Positions 8,305 through 15,587 of a stretch of 38,825 nucleotides of DNA are shown here, piece by piece. How positions within the stretch are numbered: position 1 is the stretch's first letter; each line of letters opens with the position of its first letter. Where the stretch lies: contig DASSXJ010000284.1 of the NCBI GenBank assembly GCA_035703895.1, positions 1 to 38,825 of the forward strand, given 5' to 3'. This DNA is from a bacterium (lineage in GTDB: Bacteria > Sysuimicrobiota > Sysuimicrobiia > Sysuimicrobiales > Segetimicrobiaceae). Below the pieces are notes generated by a model. That model was not told the origin of the DNA. It searched no databases and saw only the letters and a program-made list of their open reading frames with translations. The translations under genes and the position numbers were made by a program.

Positions 8305-9321
8305 TTACTGGGCGCCGAACAACGTCGTGAACCGCTGCTTGATCTCTTCGCGGTGTCCGTCGATGTATACGAGGTTCGGCTGAATGATCTTGATCTGTGA
8401 TGCATCGGGGGTGTCGGGGGGCAGCGGGATCCCCGGCACGACCGGGATGTACGACCGCGACACGAACAACCGTTGCGCGTCGGACGTGTACAAATAATTC
8501 ACGAAGGCTTCCGCGGCCGCGCGGGAGCTGGCGGTTTTGATGATCCCGATCGGGGTCGGAACGAGCACGGCGCCTTCCTTCGGGACGATGTAATCGACCG
8601 GTGAGCCCTGCGCCTTGAGCGCCCGGACGAAGAAGTCAACGACCTGCGCAACGCTGACCTCCCCGGAGGCGAGCTTCTGGATCACATCACCGTTGCTCCG
8701 AAAGACGATCGCTTTGTTTTCTTGGAGCTTCTGGTAAAAGCTCCACCCGAACTCTGGTAGGGCGGCGAACGTGCCGACATGCGCGAACGCGGCCCCGGAG
8801 ACGAAGGGGCTCGGCATCCCCACGCGGCCCCGGTATCGGGGGAGGGCCAGGTCCCACCAGCTCGTCGGACGGAACTTGACCTGGCGGGTGTTGAACGCGA
8901 CCACGTTAAAAATCAAGCGTACCTCGTGGAACTGGTTGCCCTGATAATGCAGGATTCGCGGCGCGCGGCCTCCCGCGGGCGGATTATACGGGAGCATGAT
9001 GCCCTTCTGGGCCAGGTTCTGGAAGAACCCGATGTCCGCAAACCAGATCGCGTCCGCCTGGATCCGGCCGGCCTGCATCTCGGCCTCGATCTTTGCTTCT
9101 ACCGGTCCGGTCCCGGCCCGGAAGATCTTGACGGTGACCCCCGGCGTTCGGCGCATGAAGTCGTCGGCAAGGAGGTTGACGTCGTCATCGGATTCGGAGG
9201 TGTAGAGCGTCATTGTCCCGCTCGGCGGAGCGGTGGCCCCGGAGGCCCGGAGCATCGTGGAGAGACTCGGAGCCGCGCCCACCAGGAGCAATGCGAGGAC
9301 GCAGAGCAGGACGCGTGTCAT
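8305..9321 (-). CDS. ABC transporter substrate-binding protein, FbpA/PhnS-like
   Basis: A 338-residue exported binding protein. It has an N-terminal hydrophobic signal (MTRVLLCVLALLLVGAA), then TLYTSESDDDVN, the TGPVEAKIEAE segment and ADAIWFADIGFF. These are hallmarks of the binding proteins for ferric iron, 2-aminoethylphosphonate and related anions. The paired tyrosines that bind iron in FbpA are not seen near the C-terminal domain, which argues against simple ferric iron binding. A GAGGAAGGGG site precedes the ATG. It is followed after 4 bp by the permease gene and preceded by a metallophosphoesterase gene, so a phosphorylated solute is plausible. Confidence 0.88.
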   Translation of the reverse strand: MTRVLLCVLALLLVGAAPSLSTMLRASGATAPPSGTMTLYTSESDDDVNLLADDFMRRTPGVTVKIFRAGTGPVEAKIEAEMQAGRIQADAIWFADIGFFQNLAQKGIMLPYNPPAGGRAPRILHYQGNQFHEVRLIFNVVAFNTRQVKFRPTSWWDLALPRYRGRVGMPSPFVSGAAFAHVGTFAALPEFGWSFYQKLQENKAIVFRSNGDVIQKLASGEVSVAQVVDFFVRALKAQGSPVDYIVPKEGAVLVPTPIGIIKTASSRAAAEAFVNYLYTSDAQRLFVSRSYIPVVPGIPLPPDTPDASQIKIIQPNLVYIDGHREEIKQRFTTLFGAQ

Positions 9322-9341
9322 TGACGACCCCTTCCTCGGAT

Positions 9342-10124
9342 CTAACGGATGAGGCGGAATTGGTCAGGCAGGAGGCCGGCGACCCGGACCTCGATCGCAT
9401 TCCCCTGGACCGTGACCGTGGCGAACGCCCCGCACGGCTGGCCGTTGGTGAACCCGCCGTCGACGAGGGAGCCAAGCGTGACATAGGGGATCCCATTCAG
9501 GGCGGTGGCACGCGTCCAGTGGAGGTGGCCCGAGAACACGGCAGACACGTTCCCGGAACGCTCCAGGAGCGTCCGGACCGGCCCGCGGTCTTGCACGAAG
9601 GCATGCGCCGGGTGGTCCGCAAAGTACCAGTGCCCATCCAGGCTCTGCTCGTCGAGCGGATGATGGCAGAAGACCAGCGCGGGATGCGGCGTCTCCCCGA
9701 GCGTCTTCTCCAGCCACCGACGCTGGTCCGGCCCGATGCCTCCGCCGGTCCGGTCGAATGTAGGGTCCTGGCTGTCGAGCACGATGACACGGGCCCCGTC
9801 GATGTCCAGCGACTCGTACGGTCCTCTCTTGCCCAGGACGCTCCCGAGTTCGTCTTTGGTGAGGTTGACCACGTCGTGGTTCCCCAAGACGTGGAATACC
9901 GGGACGCCGGTCGCAAGGAGCTGCTGGCGCACCCACGTCGACCGCTGACGATCCTGGCCGGGCGCCACGTCGTTGATGCGATCACCGAGATCGACGATGC
10001 AGTCGGGCCGAAACTCCCGCATCGCTGTGAGGAACGTCTCGAGCAGAACCGGCGCACGGCTCCCGAGCATGGACGTCGTATCGGGTCCGCAGTGGATGTC
10101 TCCGACGATCCCGAGTTTGATCAT
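9342..10124 (-). CDS. Calcineurin-like metallophosphoesterase
   Basis: A 260-residue phosphoesterase with the full dinuclear metal-site motif set in order: GDIHC (D-x-H, residues 9-11), DLGDRIND (GDxxD), LGNHD, a mid-protein His in CHHPLDE, and SGHLH. This arrangement belongs to the class III cyclic-nucleotide/glycerophosphodiester phosphoesterases (CpdA/GpdQ-like). The ATG in MIKLGIVGDIHC is chosen because AAAGGAG lies 6-7 bases upstream; the reading frame before it is not family-like. It has no signal peptide and so acts in the cytoplasm. It is the first gene of the reverse-strand operon with a binding protein, permease and ATPase, suggesting hydrolysis of an imported phosphodiester or monoester. 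Confidence 0.93.
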   Translation of the reverse strand: MIKLGIVGDIHCGPDTTSMLGSRAPVLLETFLTAMREFRPDCIVDLGDRINDVAPGQDRQRSTWVRQQLLATGVPVFHVLGNHDVVNLTKDELGSVLGKRGPYESLDIDGARVIVLDSQDPTFDRTGGGIGPDQRRWLEKTLGETPHPALVFCHHPLDEQSLDGHWYFADHPAHAFVQDRGPVRTLLERSGNVSAVFSGHLHWTRATALNGIPYVTLGSLVDGGFTNGQPCGAFATVTVQGNAIEVRVAGLLPDQFRLIR

Positions 10125-10291
10125 CGCCGCTCCTTTGGCCGCACGCTGGGCCGGCCGGTAGGGTCGGTTCAGCGATTTGTCACCCGCGCCGAGCCTTCCT
10201 CCCAATGCCGTCACAACGACGTGAAGACTGGGTGAAACTCTGTTCAGCGCGGGCTCGGGACTTCCTCTCAAACGGCAGCGAGCGGCGCCGC

Positions 10292-11875
10292 CTAGGTTGG
10301 CCGGCTCAGTTCCTGATGATACAGTCGTTGCTTCATCGCGTAGAGGCGATGGTCGGCCACCTGGAGCAACTGCTCCGATTCTGCGCCATCCTCCGGCCAG
10401 GTGGCGATTCCCCAGGAAAAACTGAGGCCGAAGTCATCCGGTCGACCATCGGGTGCGGGCGCCTCCATCGTTCGCAATCGGCCGACGATCTCCTCGGCTT
10501 CCCCCTTCGTGGTCTCAGGCAACAGAAGCGTGAACTCGTCGCCCCCGAACCGGGCCACGAGGTCATACGTTCTCGTGTTTCGTGTGAGCATCCCCGCCAC
10601 CCGAATGAGCGCGTCATCGCCGATGCGATGGCCGCGGGTGTCGTTGACGGTTTTGAACCCGTTGAGATCGAGGAGGGCGACGCTCAGGGCCGCTCCCGTG
10701 CGCCGGCTCCGCGCCAGCTCGTTTCCGAGACGCTCAAAAAAGCTGCGCCTGTTGGCGAGGCCGGTCAGCGAATCGGTCGCCGCGAGGTGCCTGACTCGCT
10801 CATGCAGGAGGGCGGCCTCTAATGCAGAGACGCCCTGCGCGGCCATCCCCTGGAGACGGCGGCGGATGGAGTCCGTGATCGAATGAGGCGCCTCGCCGAC
10901 CCCGCACAACCAGGCGCGGAGGTGGCCGGTACGAATCAGGGGGATGCACGCCATGGGGCCTTCCGGCTCGCCGCGCTGCGTCGGTCCGGGGAGGACGACG
11001 ACGTCGCCGTCCGCCGTCTTGTCGGGGAACGCCGGGAGCGGGAGATACCGCAGGCTGTGGTCTGCCTCCCCTGAGGCATACCCGTGGGTCGCGGCGACAT
11101 GCCGGTCGCCGTTCTCGTCGTAGACATACGCCACGCCCGCGGGCAGTTCGGTCGTCTCCAGAAATACGTGGAGGAGGATCGTGAGGACCTCGTCGACTCG
11201 CAGCTCACCGGCGAGCCGAGAGGCGAGATCGTTGTAAAATTGCAATTCCCTCAGCTGCTCCTGCAACTGCGCCGTGGCATCTCGCAACCGCTGATCCAAC
11301 AACTGGGCCCACTGCATCCGCTCGCGGACGGCGCGGAATTCTTGCACGAGGATGCCAAACAGGAGGGCCACGAAGAACCCGCCGGCGATAAACGCGCCGA
11401 GGCGGAACTCCGGTGTTTCGAACGTCTCGGCGTGCCCCACCCGCACCCATAAGAACACGATCGTCCCCGTCGTGGCCAGGGACGCCGCGAGCGCCTGCCG
11501 GACGTTGAGCCGGGCGGCCGCCTCGAGAATTGTCAGGTAGTACACGTAGAGGAACGGACTGCTCAAGTTGCCGGAGATGATCACGATGAGGGTGGTGATG
11601 AACAGGTCGATCACCACGATCAGGTCGGCCCTGCGCAGCACCGGAAAATGGCGAGGTCCGAGGGCCAGCACGATGATGTATCCGCCGACGAGGACGATGA
11701 CTCCGTTGAGAGCCGGGTGGGCGATCGGGATGGTGCCGAACCACACCGCAGGGACGAGCGACAGTAACAGCAGGACCCGGATCAGGCCGATCCAGGCCTC
11801 ACTGGCGTGCGTTCCGACGGCGGCCGCGGGCGGGGACCCTAGAGCCGGTGCAGCAGCATCACTCTGAGAAGACAC
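10292..11875 (-). CDS. Membrane-bound diguanylate cyclase (GGDEF) with GAF-like region
   Basis: A 527-residue protein. About six membrane segments occupy residues 25-190, followed by a coiled linker, a GAF-like region (about 230-350) and a C-terminal GGDEF domain. The active-site motif FGGDEF lies at about 443-448, DSLTGLANRRSFF marks the domain start, and RTYD five residues before GGDEF is an inhibitory RxxD site. It should make cyclic di-GMP from two GTP and be product-inhibited. I use the GTG at 11875: GAGAGGA lies 9 bases upstream. The frame continues to 12010, but those residues are Arg-rich and have no ribosome site. It is divergent from comM across 175 bp. Confidence 0.93.
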   Translation of the reverse strand: MSSQSDAAAPALGSPPAAAVGTHASEAWIGLIRVLLLLSLVPAVWFGTIPIAHPALNGVIVLVGGYIIVLALGPRHFPVLRRADLIVVIDLFITTLIVIISGNLSSPFLYVYYLTILEAAARLNVRQALAASLATTGTIVFLWVRVGHAETFETPEFRLGAFIAGGFFVALLFGILVQEFRAVRERMQWAQLLDQRLRDATAQLQEQLRELQFYNDLASRLAGELRVDEVLTILLHVFLETTELPAGVAYVYDENGDRHVAATHGYASGEADHSLRYLPLPAFPDKTADGDVVVLPGPTQRGEPEGPMACIPLIRTGHLRAWLCGVGEAPHSITDSIRRRLQGMAAQGVSALEAALLHERVRHLAATDSLTGLANRRSFFERLGNELARSRRTGAALSVALLDLNGFKTVNDTRGHRIGDDALIRVAGMLTRNTRTYDLVARFGGDEFTLLLPETTKGEAEEIVGRLRTMEAPAPDGRPDDFGLSFSWGIATWPEDGAESEQLLQVADHRLYAMKQRLYHQELSRPT

Positions 11876-12003
11876 GCCGGCGCTTCCTCTCAAGATAGGG
11901 ATGGTGTACGACACAGCATAAGGTACCCTCTTCTCGGAGAATTGAGACGGTGGGGCCCTCGGGACCCGTCGAGATCGCCGCCGCAGGCCCGCTCGATGAT
12001 GTC

Positions 12004-12033
12004 TAGACATCTGAATATCTCAACATCTATAAT
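12004..12033 (+). promoter_or_regulatory. Sigma-70-like promoter of comM
   Basis: TAGACA (12004-12009), an 18-bp spacer and a perfect TATAAT (12028-12033). The surroundings are AT-rich in an otherwise GC-rich window. Transcription would start near 12040, only about 10 bases before the GTG of comM, so the message would be nearly leaderless and carry only a partial GGGAG ribosome site. Confidence 0.7.
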
Positions 12034-12050
12034 GAAGCGGGAGAGCGAAC

Positions 12051-13604
12051 GTGCTGGCGCGGGTGCGGAGTGCCGCGGTGATCGGGCTGGAGGCCTCGAT
12101 GGTGGAAGTCGAGGTCGACGTCAGCCCTGGCATTCCAACCTTTGCGGTCGTCGGGCTTCCGGACGCGGGCGTCCGGGAGGCCCGCGAGCGCGTGCGGGCG
12201 GCCGTGCGGAATTCGGGGTACGAGATGCCGGTTCGGCGGATCACCGTCAACCTGGCCCCGGCCGACACTCGCAAGGAGGGATCGGTGTTCGATCTGCCGA
12301 TCGCGCTGGGGATCCTGATGGCGACGCAACAGGTTCCACACGGCCCGGTGGAAGGGCTCGTGGCCATCGGCGAGTTGTCGCTCGATGGGACGGTGCGTCC
12401 TGTACCGGGTGTGCTCAGCATCGCGCTGGCCGTTCGCCAGCAGGGCGGGCGCGGACTGCTGGTCCCCGAGGCGAACGCGGGTGAAGCCGGGATCGTCTCG
12501 CGTGTTCCCGTGTGCCCCGTGGGATCCCTGGCCGAGATCGCCCGCGCGCTTCGTGGGTTGACGCCGATGCGCCGGCCGTCTGACACGGGGGCGCGCGCGG
12601 CGGACGCCGCGCCCAGCCTCGTAGACCTTGCCGACGTACGGGGGCAGGCGCATGTCCGCCGCGCGCTCGAGATCGCTGCCGCGGGCGCTCACAACGTCTT
12701 GATGATTGGCCCGCCGGGCGCGGGGAAGACGATGCTGGCGCGACGGCTCCCCACGATTCTTCCTCCGCTCACGAACGACGAGTCGATCGAGGTGACGCGG
12801 ATCTACAGCGTCTGTGGAGGCCTGCCCGCGGGGAATCCCCTGATCACGGTGCGCCCCTTTCGGGCGCCGCACCACGCGGTGAGCCTGCAGGCGCTTGTCG
12901 GCGGCGGCGCGGTCCCTCGGCCCGGAGAGGTGAGCCTCGCGCACCTGGGCGTGCTGTTCCTGGATGAACTGCCGGAGTTTCGGCGCGACGTGCTGGAGGC
13001 GCTGCGCCAACCGATCGAGGAAGGATGGGTCACCGTCGCGCGCGTCCACGGATCGGTCGCGTTTCCCGCCCGGTGCATGGTGGTGGCCGCGATGAATCCC
13101 TGTCCGTGCGGTCGGCGCGGGGACGGAGATCGTGCGTGCGTTTGCTCTCCGGCTCAGCAGCTGCGCTATCTGAGGCGGCTCTCCGGGCCGCTCCTCGATC
13201 GGATGGATCTGCACGTCGACGTCCCCCGGGTGAGCGGCGCTGAACTCACGACCCTCGCGCCCGGGGAAGCCTCGCGTGAGGTCCGGACCCGAGTCGAGCG
13301 GGCCCGCGCGATCCAAGCCGGCCGCGGAACCGGTCTCGGGATCGCCGGTCTGACCAACGGTACGATGCCGCTCGGCCAGATGCGGACCCGCTGGCGGCTC
13401 TGCGATGAGGTTCGACGGTTTCTTCGTCGGGCGATCGACCGGCTGTCATTGAGCCCGCGCGCCTACGAGCGGGTGGTCAGGGTGGCGCGCACGATCGCGG
13501 ATCTCGACGCGGCACCCGAGATCCTCCTCCCGCATGCGGCGGAGGCGCTCGAGTACCGGACGCTCGACCGGCCCGTGGGTCCGGTCGGGGTCGAAGCGGG
13601 ATGA
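12051..13604 (+). CDS. comM: ComM/YifB-family Mg-chelatase-like AAA+ ATPase
   Basis: A 517-residue protein with the ComM layout: an N-terminal Lon-protease-like fold (about 1-175), the AAA+ Mg-chelatase domain with Walker A GPPGAGKT at 220-227 and Walker B VLFLDELPEF, and a C-terminal Mg-chelatase domain with the AMNPCPCGRRGDGDR segment followed by a Cys-containing loop. ComM is a hexameric helicase that promotes branch migration during integration of donor DNA in natural transformation. The GTG start lies 8 bases after GGGAG. The stop overlaps the ATG of comF, and dprA follows, which supports the competence assignment. Confidence 0.95.
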   Translation: MLARVRSAAVIGLEASMVEVEVDVSPGIPTFAVVGLPDAGVREARERVRAAVRNSGYEMPVRRITVNLAPADTRKEGSVFDLPIALGILMATQQVPHGPVEGLVAIGELSLDGTVRPVPGVLSIALAVRQQGGRGLLVPEANAGEAGIVSRVPVCPVGSLAEIARALRGLTPMRRPSDTGARAADAAPSLVDLADVRGQAHVRRALEIAAAGAHNVLMIGPPGAGKTMLARRLPTILPPLTNDESIEVTRIYSVCGGLPAGNPLITVRPFRAPHHAVSLQALVGGGAVPRPGEVSLAHLGVLFLDELPEFRRDVLEALRQPIEEGWVTVARVHGSVAFPARCMVVAAMNPCPCGRRGDGDRACVCSPAQQLRYLRRLSGPLLDRMDLHVDVPRVSGAELTTLAPGEASREVRTRVERARAIQAGRGTGLGIAGLTNGTMPLGQMRTRWRLCDEVRRFLRRAIDRLSLSPRAYERVVRVARTIADLDAAPEILLPHAAEALEYRTLDRPVGPVGVEAG

Positions 13605-14383
13605 TCCAGAGGTCCGCATCGTTGTGGGAGACCCTCCGAGCGCACAACGGGTGTCCTCGGTGCGGCCGCGGATATCCGATCACCCCGGCGTGCCTCGCCC
13701 GGCATCTCGAGCCGGTGCCGGCGGACGCCTGCCCGCGGTGCGCTCAGCGCCGCCGCGGCGGCCGGTGTCTCAGCCTCGGCTGCCGGCGTGGATGGCTGTG
13801 TGTCGGGACGACCCACGCGGTGCTGGGGTACAAGCAGGGGGACATCCAGCGCCTGCTCCTCGCGGCCAAGGACGCGGCCGACCTGGGGGCGGTGACGCTG
13901 TTGGGCCGCCTGCTCGCCGGGTTCATGATCCAGCATCCAGCCATCTCTGCGTACGATCTCATCCTCCCCGTGCCTTTTCATCCGTCGGGGTTGCGCGGCC
14001 GTCCCGTCCATCCGCTCACCGCGATCTACCTGGACGCCGTGACCACCATGCGGCCGCGCGTCCCGGTGGACGATCTGACTCCGCCGTTCCTGGTGCAGGT
14101 CCGAGCCGTGCCGTCGGTGCGGCGCCGAACTGAACGGGATCGCTGGCGCGCGGTGAAAGGGGCGTTTGCGTTGGGGTTCCGGACGCGGATGCTTCGGGGA
14201 GCGCGCGTCGCGGTGATCGATGACGTGATGACGACAGGCGCGACCCTGAGCGAATGTGCGAGAGTGTTGCTCGAGGAAGGGGGAGCCGCGCGCGTCGACG
14301 CCATCGTGCTCGTGCGTCAGCCGTGGGCGCGGGCATGCGGTCGCGGGGCGGCACCGCCTGGCGCCGTGACGTCCCTTATTTGA
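13601..14383 (+). CDS. comF: ComF-family phosphoribosyltransferase-like protein
   Basis: A 260-residue ComF/GntX-type protein. The N-terminal part contains a cysteine cluster (CPRCG, later CPRCA and two further Cys) typical of the ComF zinc finger. The C-terminal part has the phosphoribosyltransferase signature VIDDVMTTGATLSECARVL. It is thought to aid inward DNA transport or processing during transformation; its enzymatic role is unclear. The ATG overlaps the comM stop (ATGA). The insertion between about 130 and 185 (SVRRRTERDRWRAVKGAF) matches the family core. Its stop codon lies within the -35 box of the dprA promoter. Confidence 0.9.
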   Translation: MIQRSASLWETLRAHNGCPRCGRGYPITPACLARHLEPVPADACPRCAQRRRGGRCLSLGCRRGWLCVGTTHAVLGYKQGDIQRLLLAAKDAADLGAVTLLGRLLAGFMIQHPAISAYDLILPVPFHPSGLRGRPVHPLTAIYLDAVTTMRPRVPVDDLTPPFLVQVRAVPSVRRRTERDRWRAVKGAFALGFRTRMLRGARVAVIDDVMTTGATLSECARVLLEEGGAARVDAIVLVRQPWARACGRGAAPPGAVTSLI

Positions 14384-14409
14384 CAATCGTTGGAGGCCAG
14401 GTATAAAAT
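14380..14409 (+). promoter_or_regulatory. Sigma-70-like promoter of dprA-topA
   Basis: A perfect TTGACA (14380-14385) overlaps the comF stop codon. The -10 is TATAAA (14402-14407, 16-bp spacer) or TAAAAT (14404-14409, 18-bp spacer). The expected start of transcription is near 14415. This suggests dprA and topA can be expressed independently of comM-comF. Confidence 0.8.
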
Positions 14410-14477
14410 CGCCGGGATACGGGTATAGAGGAAGTGTCGATCCAGACGAACGTCGATGTCTGATCGCGCTTCACCTC

Positions 14478-15587
14478 GTGCCGGCGCTCGGTCCCGTGCG
14501 CATCGCCCGTCTCGTGCAGATGATGGGCTCGGCGCGGGACGCGGCGCACGCCGCTGAAAGGGATCTGGCTGGGGTTCCTGGGATCGGCCCCCGGCTCGCG
14601 GCGAGGATCGTTCGAGAGAGAGCGTCGTCCGATGCTGCTCTGGAATTGCGGCGGGCGGACGCGGTCGGTGCGCGGATCCTGACGTGGCTCGATGACGGGT
14701 ACCCGGCGCGGCTCCGGGATCTGCGGGACGCGCCGCCTGTCCTGTATCTGCGGGGCGCATGGGACGGTTCCCCGGGGCCCGCAGTCGCGATCGTGGGGAC
14801 TCGCCGCCCGTCCACATATGGGCTCGATGTAGCTGGGGGGTTGGCGGAGGTGCTCGGTGGGGCTGGCGTGGTCGTGATCAGCGGTCTGGCCCGGGGCATT
14901 GATCGGGCGGCGCACGCGGGGGTACTGCGGCGGGACGGGCGGACCGTCGCGGTGCTGGGATGCGGCGTGGACGTCGTGTACCCACGCGAGCACCGTACTT
15001 TAATGGAAGCGATGTTCACGCGCGGGGGCGTGGTCTCCGAGGTACCGCTGGGAGCCCCGCCCGAGCCGCGGCGGTTCCCCCTGCGAAACCGCCTGATCAG
15101 TGGAATGGCGCAGGCGGTCGTGGTCGTTGAAGGGGGAGTGGACAGCGGTTCGTTGATCACGGCCCGCCACGCTGCGGACCAGCAGCGGGCGGTGTACGCC
15201 GTGCCGGGGAGTGTGTTCGCCCCAGGAAGCCGAGGTCCGCATCATTTGCTGGCCGGAGGCGCCAGGGTGTTGCGGCACCCCGGTGAGCTGCTGGAGAGAT
15301 TAGGGATCTCGCATCCATCCGCGCCATCCGAGACGTTGGAGGAACGCGTAAGCGAGGACGAGACGCGGGTGCTCCAGGCCCTGGGCGAGACCGCCGTGCA
15401 TATCGATGGCATCATCGAGCGCGCGGGGATCGGCGCCGGACGGGTGGCCGGGGCGCTCGCGGCGCTCGAGGTGCGCGGGCTCATCCGGCAGTGCCCGGGC
15501 AAACGCTTTGCCAAGCGGTCCGGGTTCAGCGAGCCCGCGCAGCAGCCCGCAGGAGGCGATACGTGGCCAAATCACTCGTTGTTGTAG
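14478..15587 (+). CDS. dprA: DNA-processing protein DprA
   Basis: A DprA/Smf protein of about 369 residues. An N-terminal helix-hairpin-helix region (GVPGIGPRLAARIV) is followed by the Rossmann-like core with VAIVGTRRPSTYG, VISGLARGIDRAAHAG, LGCGVDVVYPREH and NRLISGMAQAVVVVEG, and ends with a winged-helix domain (about 285-350). DprA loads RecA on incoming single-stranded DNA. The start is uncertain. GTG at 14478 is the first usual start codon in frame but has no ribosome site. The residues just before it (LIALHL, from a CTG at 14460) fit the family N-terminus, so translation may begin at that CTG. The 3' end overlaps topA by 25 bp. Confidence 0.93.
   Translation: MPALGPVRIARLVQMMGSARDAAHAAERDLAGVPGIGPRLAARIVRERASSDAALELRRADAVGARILTWLDDGYPARLRDLRDAPPVLYLRGAWDGSPGPAVAIVGTRRPSTYGLDVAGGLAEVLGGAGVVVISGLARGIDRAAHAGVLRRDGRTVAVLGCGVDVVYPREHRTLMEAMFTRGGVVSEVPLGAPPEPRRFPLRNRLISGMAQAVVVVEGGVDSGSLITARHAADQQRAVYAVPGSVFAPGSRGPHHLLAGGARVLRHPGELLERLGISHPSAPSETLEERVSEDETRVLQALGETAVHIDGIIERAGIGAGRVAGALAALEVRGLIRQCPGKRFAKRSGFSEPAQQPAGGDTWPNHSLL

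Noticed and set aside
8301-8405. N-terminal extension of the fused permease up to 8405.
   Set aside because: It lies within the binding-protein coding region and is Ser/Arg-rich without family similarity; the GTG at 8300 fits the operon spacing.
12027-13316. A 429-residue reverse-strand frame opposite comM.
   Set aside because: It has no recognisable motif and lies fully inside a well-supported ComM gene.
14434-14463. A ten-codon leader peptide (GTG to TGA) before dprA as a gene.
   Set aside because: The ribosome-site-like AGAGGAA is only one base from the GTG, and the frame is too short to judge; mentioned only with the dprA start problem.
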